DNA from: Nymphalis io
Lineage: Eukaryota > Arthropoda > Insecta > Lepidoptera > Nymphalidae
Length of the DNA: 64,000 nt
Assembly: GCF_905147045.1 (NCBI RefSeq)
Contig: NC_065890.1
Coordinates: 9,424,001-9,488,000, forward strand
Direction: 5' to 3'
Position numbers and translations under genes: made by a program. Of the stretch, positions 1 to 12,070 are shown piece by piece. Each line of letters starts with the position of its first letter. Within the stretch, counting starts at the first letter, position 1. The notes beneath the pieces were generated by a model that saw only the letters and a program-made list of their open reading frames with translations, made no database searches and was not told the DNA's origin.

Positions 1-564
1 GGATCATTTAACGATGCTGTTTTAATGCGGTTTGATGGATAAAAGCCATATAGAAAAATTATATTCGAAAGGTTTTCTAACGAAGGTTTCTTATACCGCA
101 AAATGAATTATTGACATAAATTAAGCTCACATTAAAATTCAGTGACCCAGCTCTGAAACCGCTACCTTCAGTTAGAATGCATATGTTCTATGCAATGGGC
201 CACCTCAGTTCTGACTTTATGGTATGAACATCAAAATGAATGCTTTGTATGTACAAGAAATCGTTTCAAGTATTCTCGTCATGCATAAGTAATTACGATA
301 CATCAAAATGTAAATATCTTATGATAGTAAGGAGTAATATTTCACTCCAGTGGCTTGAGAATTAAGGTCATAATAATTCTGTTGTAATGGTACATCGAAC
401 AAAATGTTATAAGTGACTTTACATTATCATTACAGTTAACAGCCTGTGAATGTCCCACTGCTGGGCTAAGGCTTCCTCTCCCTTTTTGAGGAGAAGTTTT
501 GGAGCTTATTCTACCACGCTGCTTCAATGCGGGTTGGTGGAATACACATATTATATATGTATTT

Positions 565-858
565 ACTGGTGGTAGGGCTTTGTGCAAGCTCGTCTAGGTA
601 GGTACCACCCACTCATCAGATATTCTACGGCAAAACAGCAATACTTGATATTGTTGTGTTCCGGTTTGAAGGGTGAGTGAGCCAGTGTAATTACAGGCAC
701 AAGGGACATAAAATCTTAGTTCCCAAGGTTGGTGGCGCATTGGCTATAAGCGATGGTTGACATTTCTTACAATGCCAATGTCTAAGGGCGTTTGGTGACC
801 ACTTACCATCAGGTGGCCCATATGCTCGTCCACCTTCCTATTCTATAAAAAAAAAAAA
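565..858 (+). repeat. Family A SINE-like repeat, A-tailed, inserted in a family B SINE
   Basis: It begins ACTGGTGGTAGGGCTTTGTG and ends in TTCTATAAAA plus an A run. I use the A tail to define its sense strand. The same unit occurs at least eight times in the window. Internal GGTTTGAAGGG looks loosely like a tRNA B box, but I cannot say whether it is a SINE or the end of a LINE. Confidence 0.85.
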
Positions 859-898
859 TGTGGCAGAATTTCAGTGAAATTAGTCACTCACATGTAGG

Positions 899-1066
899 AA
901 AACATCGTGAGGAAACCTGCATGTGTCTAATTTCATTGAAATCCGGCCACATGTGTATTCTACCAACCCGCATTGGAGCAGCGTGGTAGAATAAGCTCCA
1001 AAACCTTCTCCTCAAAAGGGAGAGGAGGCCTTAGCCCAGCAGTGGGACATTAACAGGCTGTTACTG
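899..1066 (+). repeat. 5'-truncated family B SINE with 18-bp target duplication
   Basis: It contains the 3' body of family B, ending CAGTGGGACATTAACAGGCT. The flanking direct repeat TAGTCACTCACATGTAGG at 881-898 and 1067-1084 is the target-site duplication, which makes LINE-driven retroposition into the older copy clear. Confidence 0.88.
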
Positions 1067-1386
1067 TAGTCACTCACATGTAGGTTTCCTCACGATGTTT
1101 TCCGTCACAGTCAAGAACGAAATCAATTATAATCACAAATTAAGCAAATGAAAATTCAGTGGTGCTTGCCCGGGTTTGAACCCACGATCATCGGGTAAAA
1201 TTGACGCGTTCTTAACACAGGGCTATCTCAGCTTTAACATTTTCATTAATTATTTAAAAAAGAATAACATCGCTTAGAAATTAATGCATCGAAGTACTTT
1301 CTATAACGTAAATTAAAACCTTTTTTGCCAACTAACGATCAATCCGAAAGAAGTTCATGCTGTATAAATTTACAATCGATTTAATA

Positions 1387-1659
1387 TAATAATAATATAA
1401 TATCCTGGGACGTTTTTTTTCACACACGGCCACCTGATCCCAAATTAAGCTCGTACAGAGCTTGTACTATGGAAACCAGACAACTGATATACTACATATA
1501 CTATTTTGCTTTTGTAAATACATACTTATACAAATAATTACACCTAGACTCAGGACAAACAGACATGTTCATGCACACAAATATCTGTCCTGGGTGGGAA
1601 TCGAACCCACAACCTTCGGCGTGAAAGGCAAGCATCCACCAATCACGCCAACCGGCTCA
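1387..1659 (-). repeat. tRNA-headed SINE (family C)
   Basis: Read on the minus strand it starts GAGCCGGTTGGCGTGATTGG, matching a tRNA A box, and has a perfect B box, GGTTCGATTCC (plus-strand 1597-1607). The body ends in a TTA-rich tail at about 1387-1407. I reject a true tRNA because the cloverleaf acceptor stem does not close and a long tail follows. Confidence 0.8.
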
Positions 1660-2632
1660 AATTATAATATATTTTGTGTTTAACTCGACTTCCTTTAAAA
1701 GGCCCTGTATCGTTTAAGCAGTATGTTTGCCCGTATTTAGTATATAGATTTATTTTCATCCGAAAAAATAATAGTGAAAAAAGTTTTTGCAAAGATAATT
1801 AAATAATGAGTCTGAGGCTTGTTTCCAAAGGTGCTATTTCATTTTCGATAGACGAATTTCCTTATTTTATAATAGCATTAAGTTGATGGTCTTTTTTCTT
1901 CTACTTTAAATAGATTACATTTTTAACGATGAGAAACAAAGACGCTGTAAGTTATAAGTATTGAGTATTAGCATTGTATAGACAGATATATTTATTGGCT
2001 TGATATCAATTGTATTAAAGTACTTTCTTTTTACATCTCATTACCATACAAGATACTGTGTACCACCAACTTACATGCTACTCTACTGGCTAACAGAAGT
2101 ACTTTATAATATTATGTGTTCCGGTCACCAAATATAAAAAATCAGTTTATAGCTTGTGGTGGGCAGTCAAATAAGGTAGCCCTCGACTGACTTCCTAAAA
2201 TAAAATAAAAAAACACACTTCACGTGCGAAGTCAGAGTGGATAGCTTATAGTAGGAATATATTTATCACCTGTCCTGATATGCTGAGCCAGACCAATATA
2301 TCGATTTCATTCCTTTTAACGCACTTTTGTTAATTGCTTAAATGTTTTGACGAATCCGCCCGATGCTATCCGTGCATACTTTAACGCCATTTAATAACAG
2401 ATTAATATCTTCTGTAATTAAAGTCTTAAATACAAATGATAATCGCAGATCAATCCTCATCCATTTCATCTGCGTCTCCACAAATTAAACATTACTCTAT
2501 ATTTCTGCTCTATTTGAATACCTTCTAAAAACTAAAATAAAATCTAGTAAATATATTTTTACCAACACCTTTCAATCGCTATTAAAAAGTTTTAATCAAA
2601 CGAAAATTTATCACCGGTTTGGATATATAAGC
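1660..2632. other. AT-rich gap, nothing recognised
   Basis: There are no coding-like frames longer than a few tens of codons, no RNA gene, and no clear repeat. Confidence 0.6.
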
Positions 2633-2924
2633 ACTGGTGGTAGGGCTTTGTGCAAGCTCGTCTGGGTAGGTACCACCCACTCATCAGATATTCTACCGCA
2701 AAACAGCAGTAATTGGTATTGTTGTGTTCCGGTGTGAAGGGTGAGTGAGCCAGTGTAATTACAGGCACAAGGGATATAAAATCTTAGTTTCCAAGGTTGG
2801 TGGTGCATTGGATATGTAAGCAATAGTTGACATTTCTTACAATGCCAATGTCTAAGGGCGTTGGTGACCACTTACCATCAGGTGGTCCATATGCTCGTCC
2901 GCCTTCCTATTCTATAAAAAAAAA
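2633..2924 (+). repeat. Family A SINE-like repeat, near full length
   Basis: This copy has the full unit from ACTGGTGGTAGGGCTTTGTG to an A-rich tail. The minus-strand 86-residue reading frame in it is repeat sequence, not a gene. Confidence 0.88.
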
Positions 2925-2989
2925 CTATATTATATAAAAGGAGAAATAATAACTCATTAACAATAGAGAGTTTGTCGGTAATCTGTACT

Positions 2990-3780
2990 GACACCTACGC
3001 TACGTACGCTGAGTCAGCGAACATCTGGTGTTATGTAAACTACTGCAACCAGACTACCGCGGTGCAAATCATACGCGCTAATATATCACTCGTTTTGTTA
3101 AATATAATTTGAAGACGTATTTAAATTAAACATATCATATTTTTATTTTAACATAATAACGTAAACGTTACCTTAATAAGCTTATTAAATTGTTTTTATT
3201 TTTATGCTTAACTGGATGGCAAAGATACTTTAAGACTGCGAAATAATTCATATCATTGATTACAATTTAAACATTTTGGATTTAAACATTTAAATTGTCG
3301 AGAAGCTTGCAGTTATCTTATTGCCTATGTACAGTAAGAGTGCGTCCCAAACGCGATATTGCTTCGCGCCAAGCGTAAAATGTGGAGCGACGCAGTTGAA
3401 CCATTCAATCGATACTTGATACGCACCGCTCTAAATGGCGACCGATGCCACAAACTCCAAATTTTTTTTTTATGAAATCTAATATTTGTAACGTAGCGAA
3501 ATTTTACGATTAAATATAAAAATATTTGACTATATATAAATAAACAATTTTTCAAATTAAGGTTATATTACGCTGTCTGAAATAATTTTAGTACAAAAAA
3601 AACACTGAAACAACGAAAGTGGAAAAGTGAATTACAATGTCGACCGCACTAGGGGAATGATCTCAAAACAGATAGTTAGGTTCCTAATCCAGCTTTTATC
3701 TCCGCTACACCGCAATCGCATCGGCCCCTTCGACGGAAAACAAAACAGAACGTAATATTCACGTGTAGCTTTAGGTTTTA
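2990..3780. promoter_or_regulatory. GC-richer patches with a bZIP-type palindrome; possible enhancer
   Basis: At 3007-3019 lies the perfect palindrome CGCTGAGTCAGCG, which fits the Maf/CncC antioxidant-type binding site. Two further CpG-bearing patches follow at about 3,330-3,460 and 3,640-3,760 in otherwise AT-rich DNA. No reading frame explains them. The regulatory role is inferred from composition and the single motif only. Confidence 0.25.
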
Positions 3781-6700
3781 GAGACTTAATCGATTCCATA
3801 GTACACTGCAGTTATTTACATTCTGATTCGTACAGAAAGAAACGCGGAAAATATTTAATTTTACCTGTCGAATTATAAAATATACTATAAATAAATAGTG
3901 AAAGTAACTATTGTGTATTTATGTTTATGTACGCAGAAGTTAATTAGGTACTCAATTGTTAACACAACGTTCAACAATTGTAATTAATAAAACATGAAAC
4001 AACATAAAGTAACGCGATTCATCAATATTCATAATGACAGAATAATGGAATACAGCACATTCAACGTCTTATCTAACTATTCGTATCGAACTAAATAAAG
4101 CTATATTTACTTTTATATACATGACACATCTGTCATTGTTCATCAACAATTAATGTATGCCTTGAAAAAAATATTTTTTCAAATTAATATTGTGTTAGAA
4201 TATAAAACTTAAAAACTTCGGTATAATCAATTTATTGATTGATTGAGGCGACATTGACGACATTTTGTGACGTTCCTTAGACGTCTGAAAGCGAAAACGC
4301 TTAACAACTTTCACTTAAACAGTTGCCCTTATTAAAATGACTAAGCACTAATATATATTTGGATTTATATAGATTATTCAACACGTAGATGTACGAATAC
4401 AAAATTCGTGAAAACTTTTTGAACTGTATATTTTTTCAATCACAAAAGTGGAAATCTACTTACCCTGAATGGCATGTCATACTTGCGTTTTCTCTTAAAA
4501 TAACCTAACGCTAGCATAAAAAGAATATTTCGGCATTCATCGCGTAATATCCGTGATTAGAAACAATCTTGTTTTTTATTTAATCCGTACAGAGAAATCT
4601 AAATGCAATAGGTAACAGTCACGCGACGTCGTAAACATCAATCTAACAGACCATCATTAAAGCGAAATATTATATTTCGCTTAGTTAATAAAATAATACA
4701 TACAATATATAATATTGAAGTTAAATACTATATCAATGCAATAGCATTTAAGATTATATACAACTGAATGTAAAATTCTATTCTAATAAAAAAAACGGGA
4801 ACAGAATAATAAAACAACCCGTTATGCGTCATGCATGATTTCTGTAAAGATTATAAATAAATGAGAAAAACTGGCATTATAATAATAATAAGTGATATAA
4901 TATAAGTAAGTGACATTTGTATCATTTCATTCTTCCAATATATTAATTTTTTTTTTCGTATCAGTTAAATAATAGATGGTGCTCCAAGTAAATGAAAGCG
5001 CGCTAACGCTTGATTCAGTGCTTGGTCATAAGGATCAAAGGGCTTGTTTCTAGCTGTGGTGGGCTTTCCACGATACATATTTCATTTACTTGTCTTTCAT
5101 TGTATTTACATATTATCTTAATATTCAAGAAAAATATGTTTGGGACACATTTGTATGGGTCAGTTTCCAAGTAGTAGAGAAATGCCATATTACTTTCGAT
5201 ATAACAAAAAAATCTTCGTTATTTATTACACATATTATATTGTTTTTAATAACCATTAATGAGTCTCTTCCTTAACAGTTAACTGCCAATTACTGCGAAT
5301 TGCAGAATACTCTATAACATAATACAAAATGTGGTGCACTACAAACATTCTACTCATATTAAAACTTTCTTAATTATAATTATAGTTATTAAATACAAAT
5401 GCTTTACTTGTTATTTATCAAAGTTTACCATTTAAATGAAATTTTTATTTATAAATTTGGCCATTTCAGAACTTTTATTTTTAACATAATTCCACAATAT
5501 TTATATTTTATTTTTAATGGCAAATGCGTCAGCGGACTGACATATGGCATATATGGTAAGAGATTACCTGATGGTAAGAGGTCACCAACGCCGTTTGACA
5601 GTAAAATATAATATGGTGGTACCTATCCAAATAGGCTTGCACAAAGTTATACCACAAAATAAACAACACTATTATAATTACAATATTATTAACATACGTC
5701 CTTGAATTTTTTCACTCGATAACACTACGGTTCCGGTCTGTCTCATAAGAGCTTATTCTTATTTACTTACAACCGTTGAGCATATGTGTGCATTTTATTT
5801 ATTTTCACACACACGCAACGACGAAACCACAGAATTCCCAAGTTTAAAATCTTGTTATATAAGTTAAAGATCCTGTATGTTTACATATGTTATTATGTAA
5901 AGTTGAACTCACTCCAGTCGTGTCAGATTGTCGTTCTATAGGATTATGAGAGTAAAGTAATAGAAAGTGCAGCAGTGTTTGCGCTCAAACTTTTGCACTA
6001 CAATATAACCTGTGCAGGAGACCAAAATCTCCGCGACGACATATTTTCATTGTTTAATTCAGATATTTATATAAAAAAAAAACAATTAATATAGAGTCAA
6101 AGTCAAAATACATAATAGTTTTTTCCCATATTTTCAGAAAATGCAAAAAATAATAATATACAAAATATTGGTACATATTCAATTTCAGAAGACTACCTTA
6201 AAATATATAGGTACGGTGTATATCATCATAGGCCTACTTACAGGCTACAGTCAAGTCACGGTATTTTTAATATGATCTAACATTGATGGCTAAGAAAACA
6301 TCTATTTGAATATTTATAATAAGTACTGGTCAAAAAAAGCGGAGCTTTATTTGTATCGCGGTATACAAAATAACTGTTATCATCATACGTTATCAAATAC
6401 TTCGTTACGCTCTTGTTATCAATTTAAATATTTACATTAAATAACTATGAGAAAGTTGAAATGATACGTTGATATATATTTTTTCTATAATACCTGTATA
6501 ATCCGATCGCTTACTGGTAACACTATCTTCATTTCCACCTCCACATCAAATTAAGACAAGTCATGCATTAATGAAAGTAATCAGTCTAACCTCGACCCGG
6601 TTTGACTAGAGAAACCCGGTACTAAGAAAATCAAGACGCGTTAAGAGTAATTAATCTTTGATCTATTCTCATTTATATTATTATCCCATGAACTACACCA

Positions 6701-8422
6701 TTACACCGCGGACGGAAGAATATACATATATATAGGACGAAATATTTCAGGAGGTGACCAACATACGAAGTAGCATTATACTATTTCAGTAACTATCTCG
6801 TTGGTGTAGTGGTCATTCAGGGCAGTGGTCAGTCTCATGCTTCGGAAATCACATGAAGCCGTTAGAATTGCATTTTTATAATATCGCTCCGGCCGACACG
6901 ACTTACCGTCCCGATAAACTAAATACTGAGAAAATTAAAGGTACAAATTCATTTGTTCGTTCTGTTCATATTTAATGTGGATGTTATTATAATGAAACAT
7001 AATTCACGGCACGTGCATTTGTGTATATCATCCCTCGTGTTAACAATAATTTTTTACAATTTATTTAACTAATCCTAAAACCTAATTAGTAAGATAAGCT
7101 AATATTTATCCAATTTATTATCCAACGCTGTTCCCCGCGATACTATCCGAGTCATATTTATTTATCCCGTAATTTATATGCCTTTGTCTTTAATCAGGTT
7201 CCAGACATGTCAAAATTCATTACGATCAAGCCGATCTCGTTCGTAGGGGTTTTGTCACGATTTAGTAACAAACAAACAGTTACTTTATTATAATAATTTC
7301 ATTTTGTAATGTTAATCTAAGTTGTTTCATGATTTCACATTAAAAAGTATGTAAATAAAGACTTGAAGTATATAACAGACAATTTTTTATATTTTTTGAC
7401 TTCGCTGCCATTACGTAAATTACGCATTCGTTTTAAGTTATTTATGTGCATAATATTTTCATTGCAATAAAATCACATCATTTACAAAATATTTTTAGGT
7501 TACGTCAAATCTCTAAGGTTAAATAGAAAACTTGTTGATATTATGAATGGCTTGATTTAAAAAGGGGCCCATTTGCATTTGAAAAAGGTAGCACTATTAT
7601 AATCTTTTGACGTCCTTTGACTTCTTATACATCTTTTAATAACATTACAGACTACAAATATGAATCTCAGATATTTAGCAATCAAACGCAATGTAAATGA
7701 TTTTAATCGTAATAAAATTTTCGCCCTTTACTAAGCTTAGCTTCGTTGCATACAAATTTATTACTGCAGTATAATTTCTAAATGAGGGTGCATATTTAAA
7801 AGCATACAACAGCAACGCTTTTTTAACATCACTCCAGGTAACAAGCATGATGCATGCACGAACAGAATAGAGATAAATTCACAGGGAAGAAAGAGAAACG
7901 AGATTTAAAGTTTTTTACTAATTCTACGAAAAATAATAAGTAAAAATCAACAATTATAAAAATAAGCATGAAATATTTCATGTATACCAAGCACTTTCAG
8001 GTATTTTATGATAATTTATTGAGTATTACATTATACTTATAAATATTCAGTTAAAAACAGTATTGTAGATACCTAAATGCATTTTTCAAATTATTGAAAC
8101 TCTCAGGGTTCATTAAGGAGAACTAAATTATTTTTTATATCATTTTATTATATTACAACATTAGTTAGTAAAAATGATAAGTGCCAGTAAGCAAAACATT
8201 TCTTAATATTTATATAAAGTTTTCACAACGATCACTATATATAATAATATATCCAATATAATTAATGTATTAATTTTCTTATAAGAATAGCAATGTTTCA
8301 TTGTTTTCCAAGTACATTTCTATGTATTTTATAGAATAACGATAATAGCTATGTCGAATGAAAAAAATAAACATATTAATTCGAATTATAATTATTAAGC
8401 ATTTAGGAAGCCTCGTTATATA
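3781..8422. other. Long AT-rich gap with one decayed repeat
   Basis: I see no supported gene. At about 5,552-5,650 a decayed family A fragment retains the pieces CCTGATGGTAAGAGGTCACC and AGGCTTGCACAAAG. The remainder is AT-rich, without structure I can name. Confidence 0.55.
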
Positions 8423-8725
8423 CAGTAACAGCCTGTGAATGTCCCACTGCTGGGCTAAGACTTCCTCTCCCTTTTTGAGGAGAAGGTATGGAGCTTATTC
8501 CACCACGCTGCTTTAATGCGGGTTAGTGGAATACACATGTGGAAGAATTTCAGTGAAATTAGACACATGCAGGTTTCCCCACGATGTTTTCCTTCACCGT
8601 ATATATAGCACGAGATGAATTATAACCACAAACTAAGCACATGAAAATTCAGTGGTGCTTGCCCGGGTTTGAACCCACGATCATCGGTTAAGATTCACGC
8701 GTTCTTACCACTGGGCCATCTCGGT
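8423..8725 (-). repeat. Family B tRNA-derived SINE, full length
   Basis: This is the most complete family B copy. The minus-strand head carries GGCCCAGTGG as an A box and GGTTTGAACCC-type sequence as a B box. The body includes the CACATGTG and AGGAAACCTGCATG-type segments, and the 3' end gives CAGTGGGACATTCACAGGCT on the minus strand. Confidence 0.88.
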
Positions 8726-9349
8726 ATTCAAGTTATATAAGGTTTCCTTTAACATAACCCTAGAATGAGTTGCAAACCACACATATACCGCACGATTTAA
8801 TGTATTAAAACCGCCAACACAGTCCCATGATGTATGTATGTTAATAAACTGACACGAATGCTTTACTCATTCCTCGTTACATATATGTGAAAACGTAGGG
8901 TGGAAGGAACATTGTTTTTTCTCTTGAGACTACTAAAGTACGCCGTAGATAAGTAGTTGCTTTCGACGTACATTAAACAGGATACGATATACAAATATAT
9001 TATATACTAACATGAAATGCGATTGCGACAGTTTTATAGTTTAAGACTTAAAGATGAACGTTCACATCCAACGCGACCCATTTGCAAGATTATAAATTGT
9101 TTGAATTACGCTTTAAAAATAGTGAAGACGATGCTATAGCTCGTGCCCTCAAATCATCTTCAAGCGATGGCATCATTCTGACTCACAGTCAAATGTACCT
9201 ACTTGTAACTTTATGCCACACGCTATTGATGTTTGTTTACAAACCTATGTTGTCATTCGAATATAAAAATAAATATTATGATTCAATTTATTTTGATTTG
9301 TCGTAAATTAACAACAAGTACTATGTTATAGTTAGTACTCTATTGACAA

Positions 9350-9600
9350 TATAGGTCGGCGTACGGGGAAATGGGCTACCCGATGGTAAATCTTCACCAC
9401 CCCCTATAGACCATTACCAATGCTCCACCAACCTTGGGAACTAACATGTTATATGTTTTGTGCCTGTAGTTACGCTGGCTCACTTACAAAATCACATTCA
9501 AACCTTAACACATAAAAAAAAAACACTTTTGGAATATTAAGTATTGCTGTTTGGCGTTATATCATAAATGTCTTGGTGTAACCAAGTCCAACCGCCAAGT
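9350..9600 (-). repeat. Decayed family A repeat
   Basis: The pieces GGGCTACCCGATGGTAAAT, CCACCAACCTTGGGAACTAA and GTATTGCTGTTTGGCG follow the family A order in reverse orientation, with many changes. It is an old copy. Confidence 0.7.
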
Positions 9601-11429
9601 ATAAATATGCTATGTAATTGACCGTGTTAAAAGGAATACGCAGATCCTGAATAAATTACTTTAGCTTTTGCACGTGTGGCGGAATGAAAAGAATATGTTC
9701 CTTGTAATCTTATTTATACTAATTTCCCATGAGATATCCTGCGTGGCAATTTCGATTCTTAACAAAGAAAACATGTCACGAATTATCCGGCTAAATAATT
9801 GTACCATTTTAAGTTGAATTTAAGAAAATCAAACCATACATAAACAATATAATATTTTTATATTGTACAGTGAGTTTAGTGTGTTGAAAATTGGTATCAA
9901 TAAATCAGTGTATAATATAGGATATAGAGATTTCAAAGAACAAGTGACAAATCCACTAGCTTTTAGCCTTATTACACTCTTAGGAGTAGAACTTTATTTT
10001 AAATTAAAATCGGACCACACGTGAAACCAATTAATATTCAATGCAACTAAATTAAAATATATAATATATTAAAAACGGTTTCCAATTAACTCATCCGAAT
10101 TAGACCGAATTGATAACCTCCTTGTCTTTGAAGTCGGCTAAAAAATAGGCTAGACGCGGGTATGTGTAGTTAGGATGCTAAAAGCCGTACTCGTCCGACG
10201 ACCTCATCGCGACGCCATTGTGGCTCAGACCGGTGCTCATGAAATATGAATGCATGGCTGAAAGAACGGCTAGTCCGGAGCTCGTTTTTATTATAGACAA
10301 CCATATAACCCTAATATTGACATAAATGCTTAACAGTTGTGTTCATCGAAACATAAAGAATCGTCTTATAAAACGAGTCACCCATTCATTTTGCACTCAA
10401 CTTGTTTATTATTACTTTGTAATGCAAAAGCTTGTTTTCGTTGTCTTTTCTCTCATAAAACTCATTGACTTGTTTTTTTATGTGCGTTCTGAGATGTCTG
10501 ATGTCCCAAGGATTTTGCTATGTATTATGTCAACGCGTAAAAAAAAATCACAAAATTTAAAAAAGTATGTATTTGACAATGACACGAATGAAACATTCGT
10601 GCCAATAAATAATTATTTCGCGAATGTTGTTGATATTTAAAAATTAATGCTGTTTTAGCAATGTCAATGTTTGGACTGATTACATTTATAATTTTACATA
10701 TTAATTAATACGAATATTTTTTCGAATAATCCAACACGTCTGAATTTAATATTTGTTGAGATTAAACGTAATTAAAATTTGATTATAGATGATCATGATT
10801 TAAAAATTTTAGAAAATCTTAAGCATTTTTTTCATATAGAGTAACATTGAAGTTGAAAATAGATTTTCTTATCATTTTATCTGTTTCTTTGAGAATTCTT
10901 CGGGATACAAATATTTTTGCACGTTCTGTGTGGTTTTGGTAAGCTTTATCCAATCGAGAACCTTTAAAACAGGCTGTCCTCCTTATTTTGACGTTTTAAA
11001 GTCCAATTATAAGAAATATCCTTTTATTTATGTTTAGAAGCTCATTTTCATGGTATGATCTAAAATAGATATTAAACAATTAATAGGTACTAACATTCAA
11101 CTACACATTGTAATTATGTCAATTGCCAATGTATTAATTATATGAGAAATGATAAAATAGAAAGCAAGGTTGTTTTTTGATTAATAATACATATTGTGTA
11201 AAGGTTTTGATTAAATAAGCTGTGATATATATTTTGATATATATGATATTTTAATTTGTTTTCATTTATCTAAAAATAACATACAACATAAGGTATAGAC
11301 AAGTCTACATTAAGCATGTTTATACAACACAATAACAATCAAGTTAAAATAGCGAAAAAACTATCAATCAAACAAGCTAAGCTGTATCACTAGAACTTGT
11401 AAACAAAGAGGAAAACATTTACACTTACC
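9601..11429. other. AT-rich gap with one CpG-bearing patch
   Basis: A plus-strand frame at 10326-10640 (104 codons) has AT-rich, low-complexity content and no recognisable domain, so I do not call it a gene. At about 10,150-10,280 a short patch with many CpG (GACGCGGG, CTCGTCCGACGACC, ATCGCGACG) stands out and could be a conserved non-coding element. Confidence 0.45.
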
Positions 11430-12070
11430 TATGTGATGCCGACTTGAATGAACTATGTTACTGGTGCGATATCAGCGTGTATCAGTTGTGTCACAGTGGC
11501 AGCTTACACAGTGCATATGCCCAAAGTAAACAAAGATTACGTAAAAGCAATCCCACGCACGTCACCCGATCGATTTTCAAACTTTCGAATACGCCCACTT
11601 AGATTTTATTAGAGGTACGAGACTATAATTAATCTACAATTCATCTAAATCACCGCATCCAAAGCACAACTAACTAAGTCGCCTGTGCCCTTGAAGTCAT
11701 ACAGGTTATATTATCGCTACAGCACAACACGCGCACTGACAGTTCGAACAAACAATCACGGGTCAAGTTCGAAGCCGGCCTCGGTGAATTAGAATGAAAG
11801 ATGGTGAGAGGTCTCAACAGTTTGTAAATATGAGCGGCTGCGACGCTGTATTCAAAAACTTCCTATGTGTGAGTAAGGATAGCAATGCAGTCGTCAGATC
11901 GGCCGCGAAAAAGGCCTCGCTCTCGCGTGGCCAAGCACTGACTGAGCCGCGAGGGCGCCGCCGAGCGTATGGCGTACGGAGAGCGGCAAAGGACCCCTCA
12001 CCTCCGCCGCGCGGCCTACCGCCTGCCGCCTGCCGCAGGCCTCCCCGTGCGCGCGCCACTCCACGCACAA
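11429..12070 (-). promoter_or_regulatory. CpG-rich island and possible first exon of a leftward gene
   Basis: About 11,885-12,065 is strongly GC- and CpG-rich (GGCCGCG, CCGCGAGGGCGCCGCCGAGC, CCGCCGCGCGG) in AT-rich DNA. Toward the left it ends at a perfect minus-strand splice donor, CACATAG|GTAAGTGT, with the exon edge at 11429. Together these look like a promoter plus a 5' untranslated exon of a gene on the minus strand, whose coding exons would lie left of here or outside the window. On the plus strand a second donor-like site, TATGT|GTGAGTAAG, lies near 11,865, so the direction is uncertain. Confidence 0.35.

Larger units (their letters stand above)
432..1231 (-). repeat. Family B tRNA-derived SINE, split by two later insertions
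   Basis: The minus-strand head near 1,231 has the tRNA-type boxes, with GGTTTGAACCC on the plus strand as part of the B-box region. The copy is interrupted twice. A family A element lies at about 565-858. A second, 5'-truncated family B copy lies at 899-1066 in the opposite orientation, and is flanked by an 18-bp duplication (881-898 and 1067-1084). The outer copy therefore is the oldest of the three. Confidence 0.85.

Noticed and set aside
1590..1659. tRNA gene on the minus strand
   Set aside because: The A and B boxes are good, but the acceptor stem does not pair and a SINE body with a tail follows.
2611..2871. 86-codon minus frame, also similar frames at 21108-21386, 27257-27499, 31506-31712 and 49872-50090
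   Set aside because: All lie within copies of repeat family A and share the same translated words (for example PWELRFYVPCACNYTGSLTL), so they are repeat sequence.
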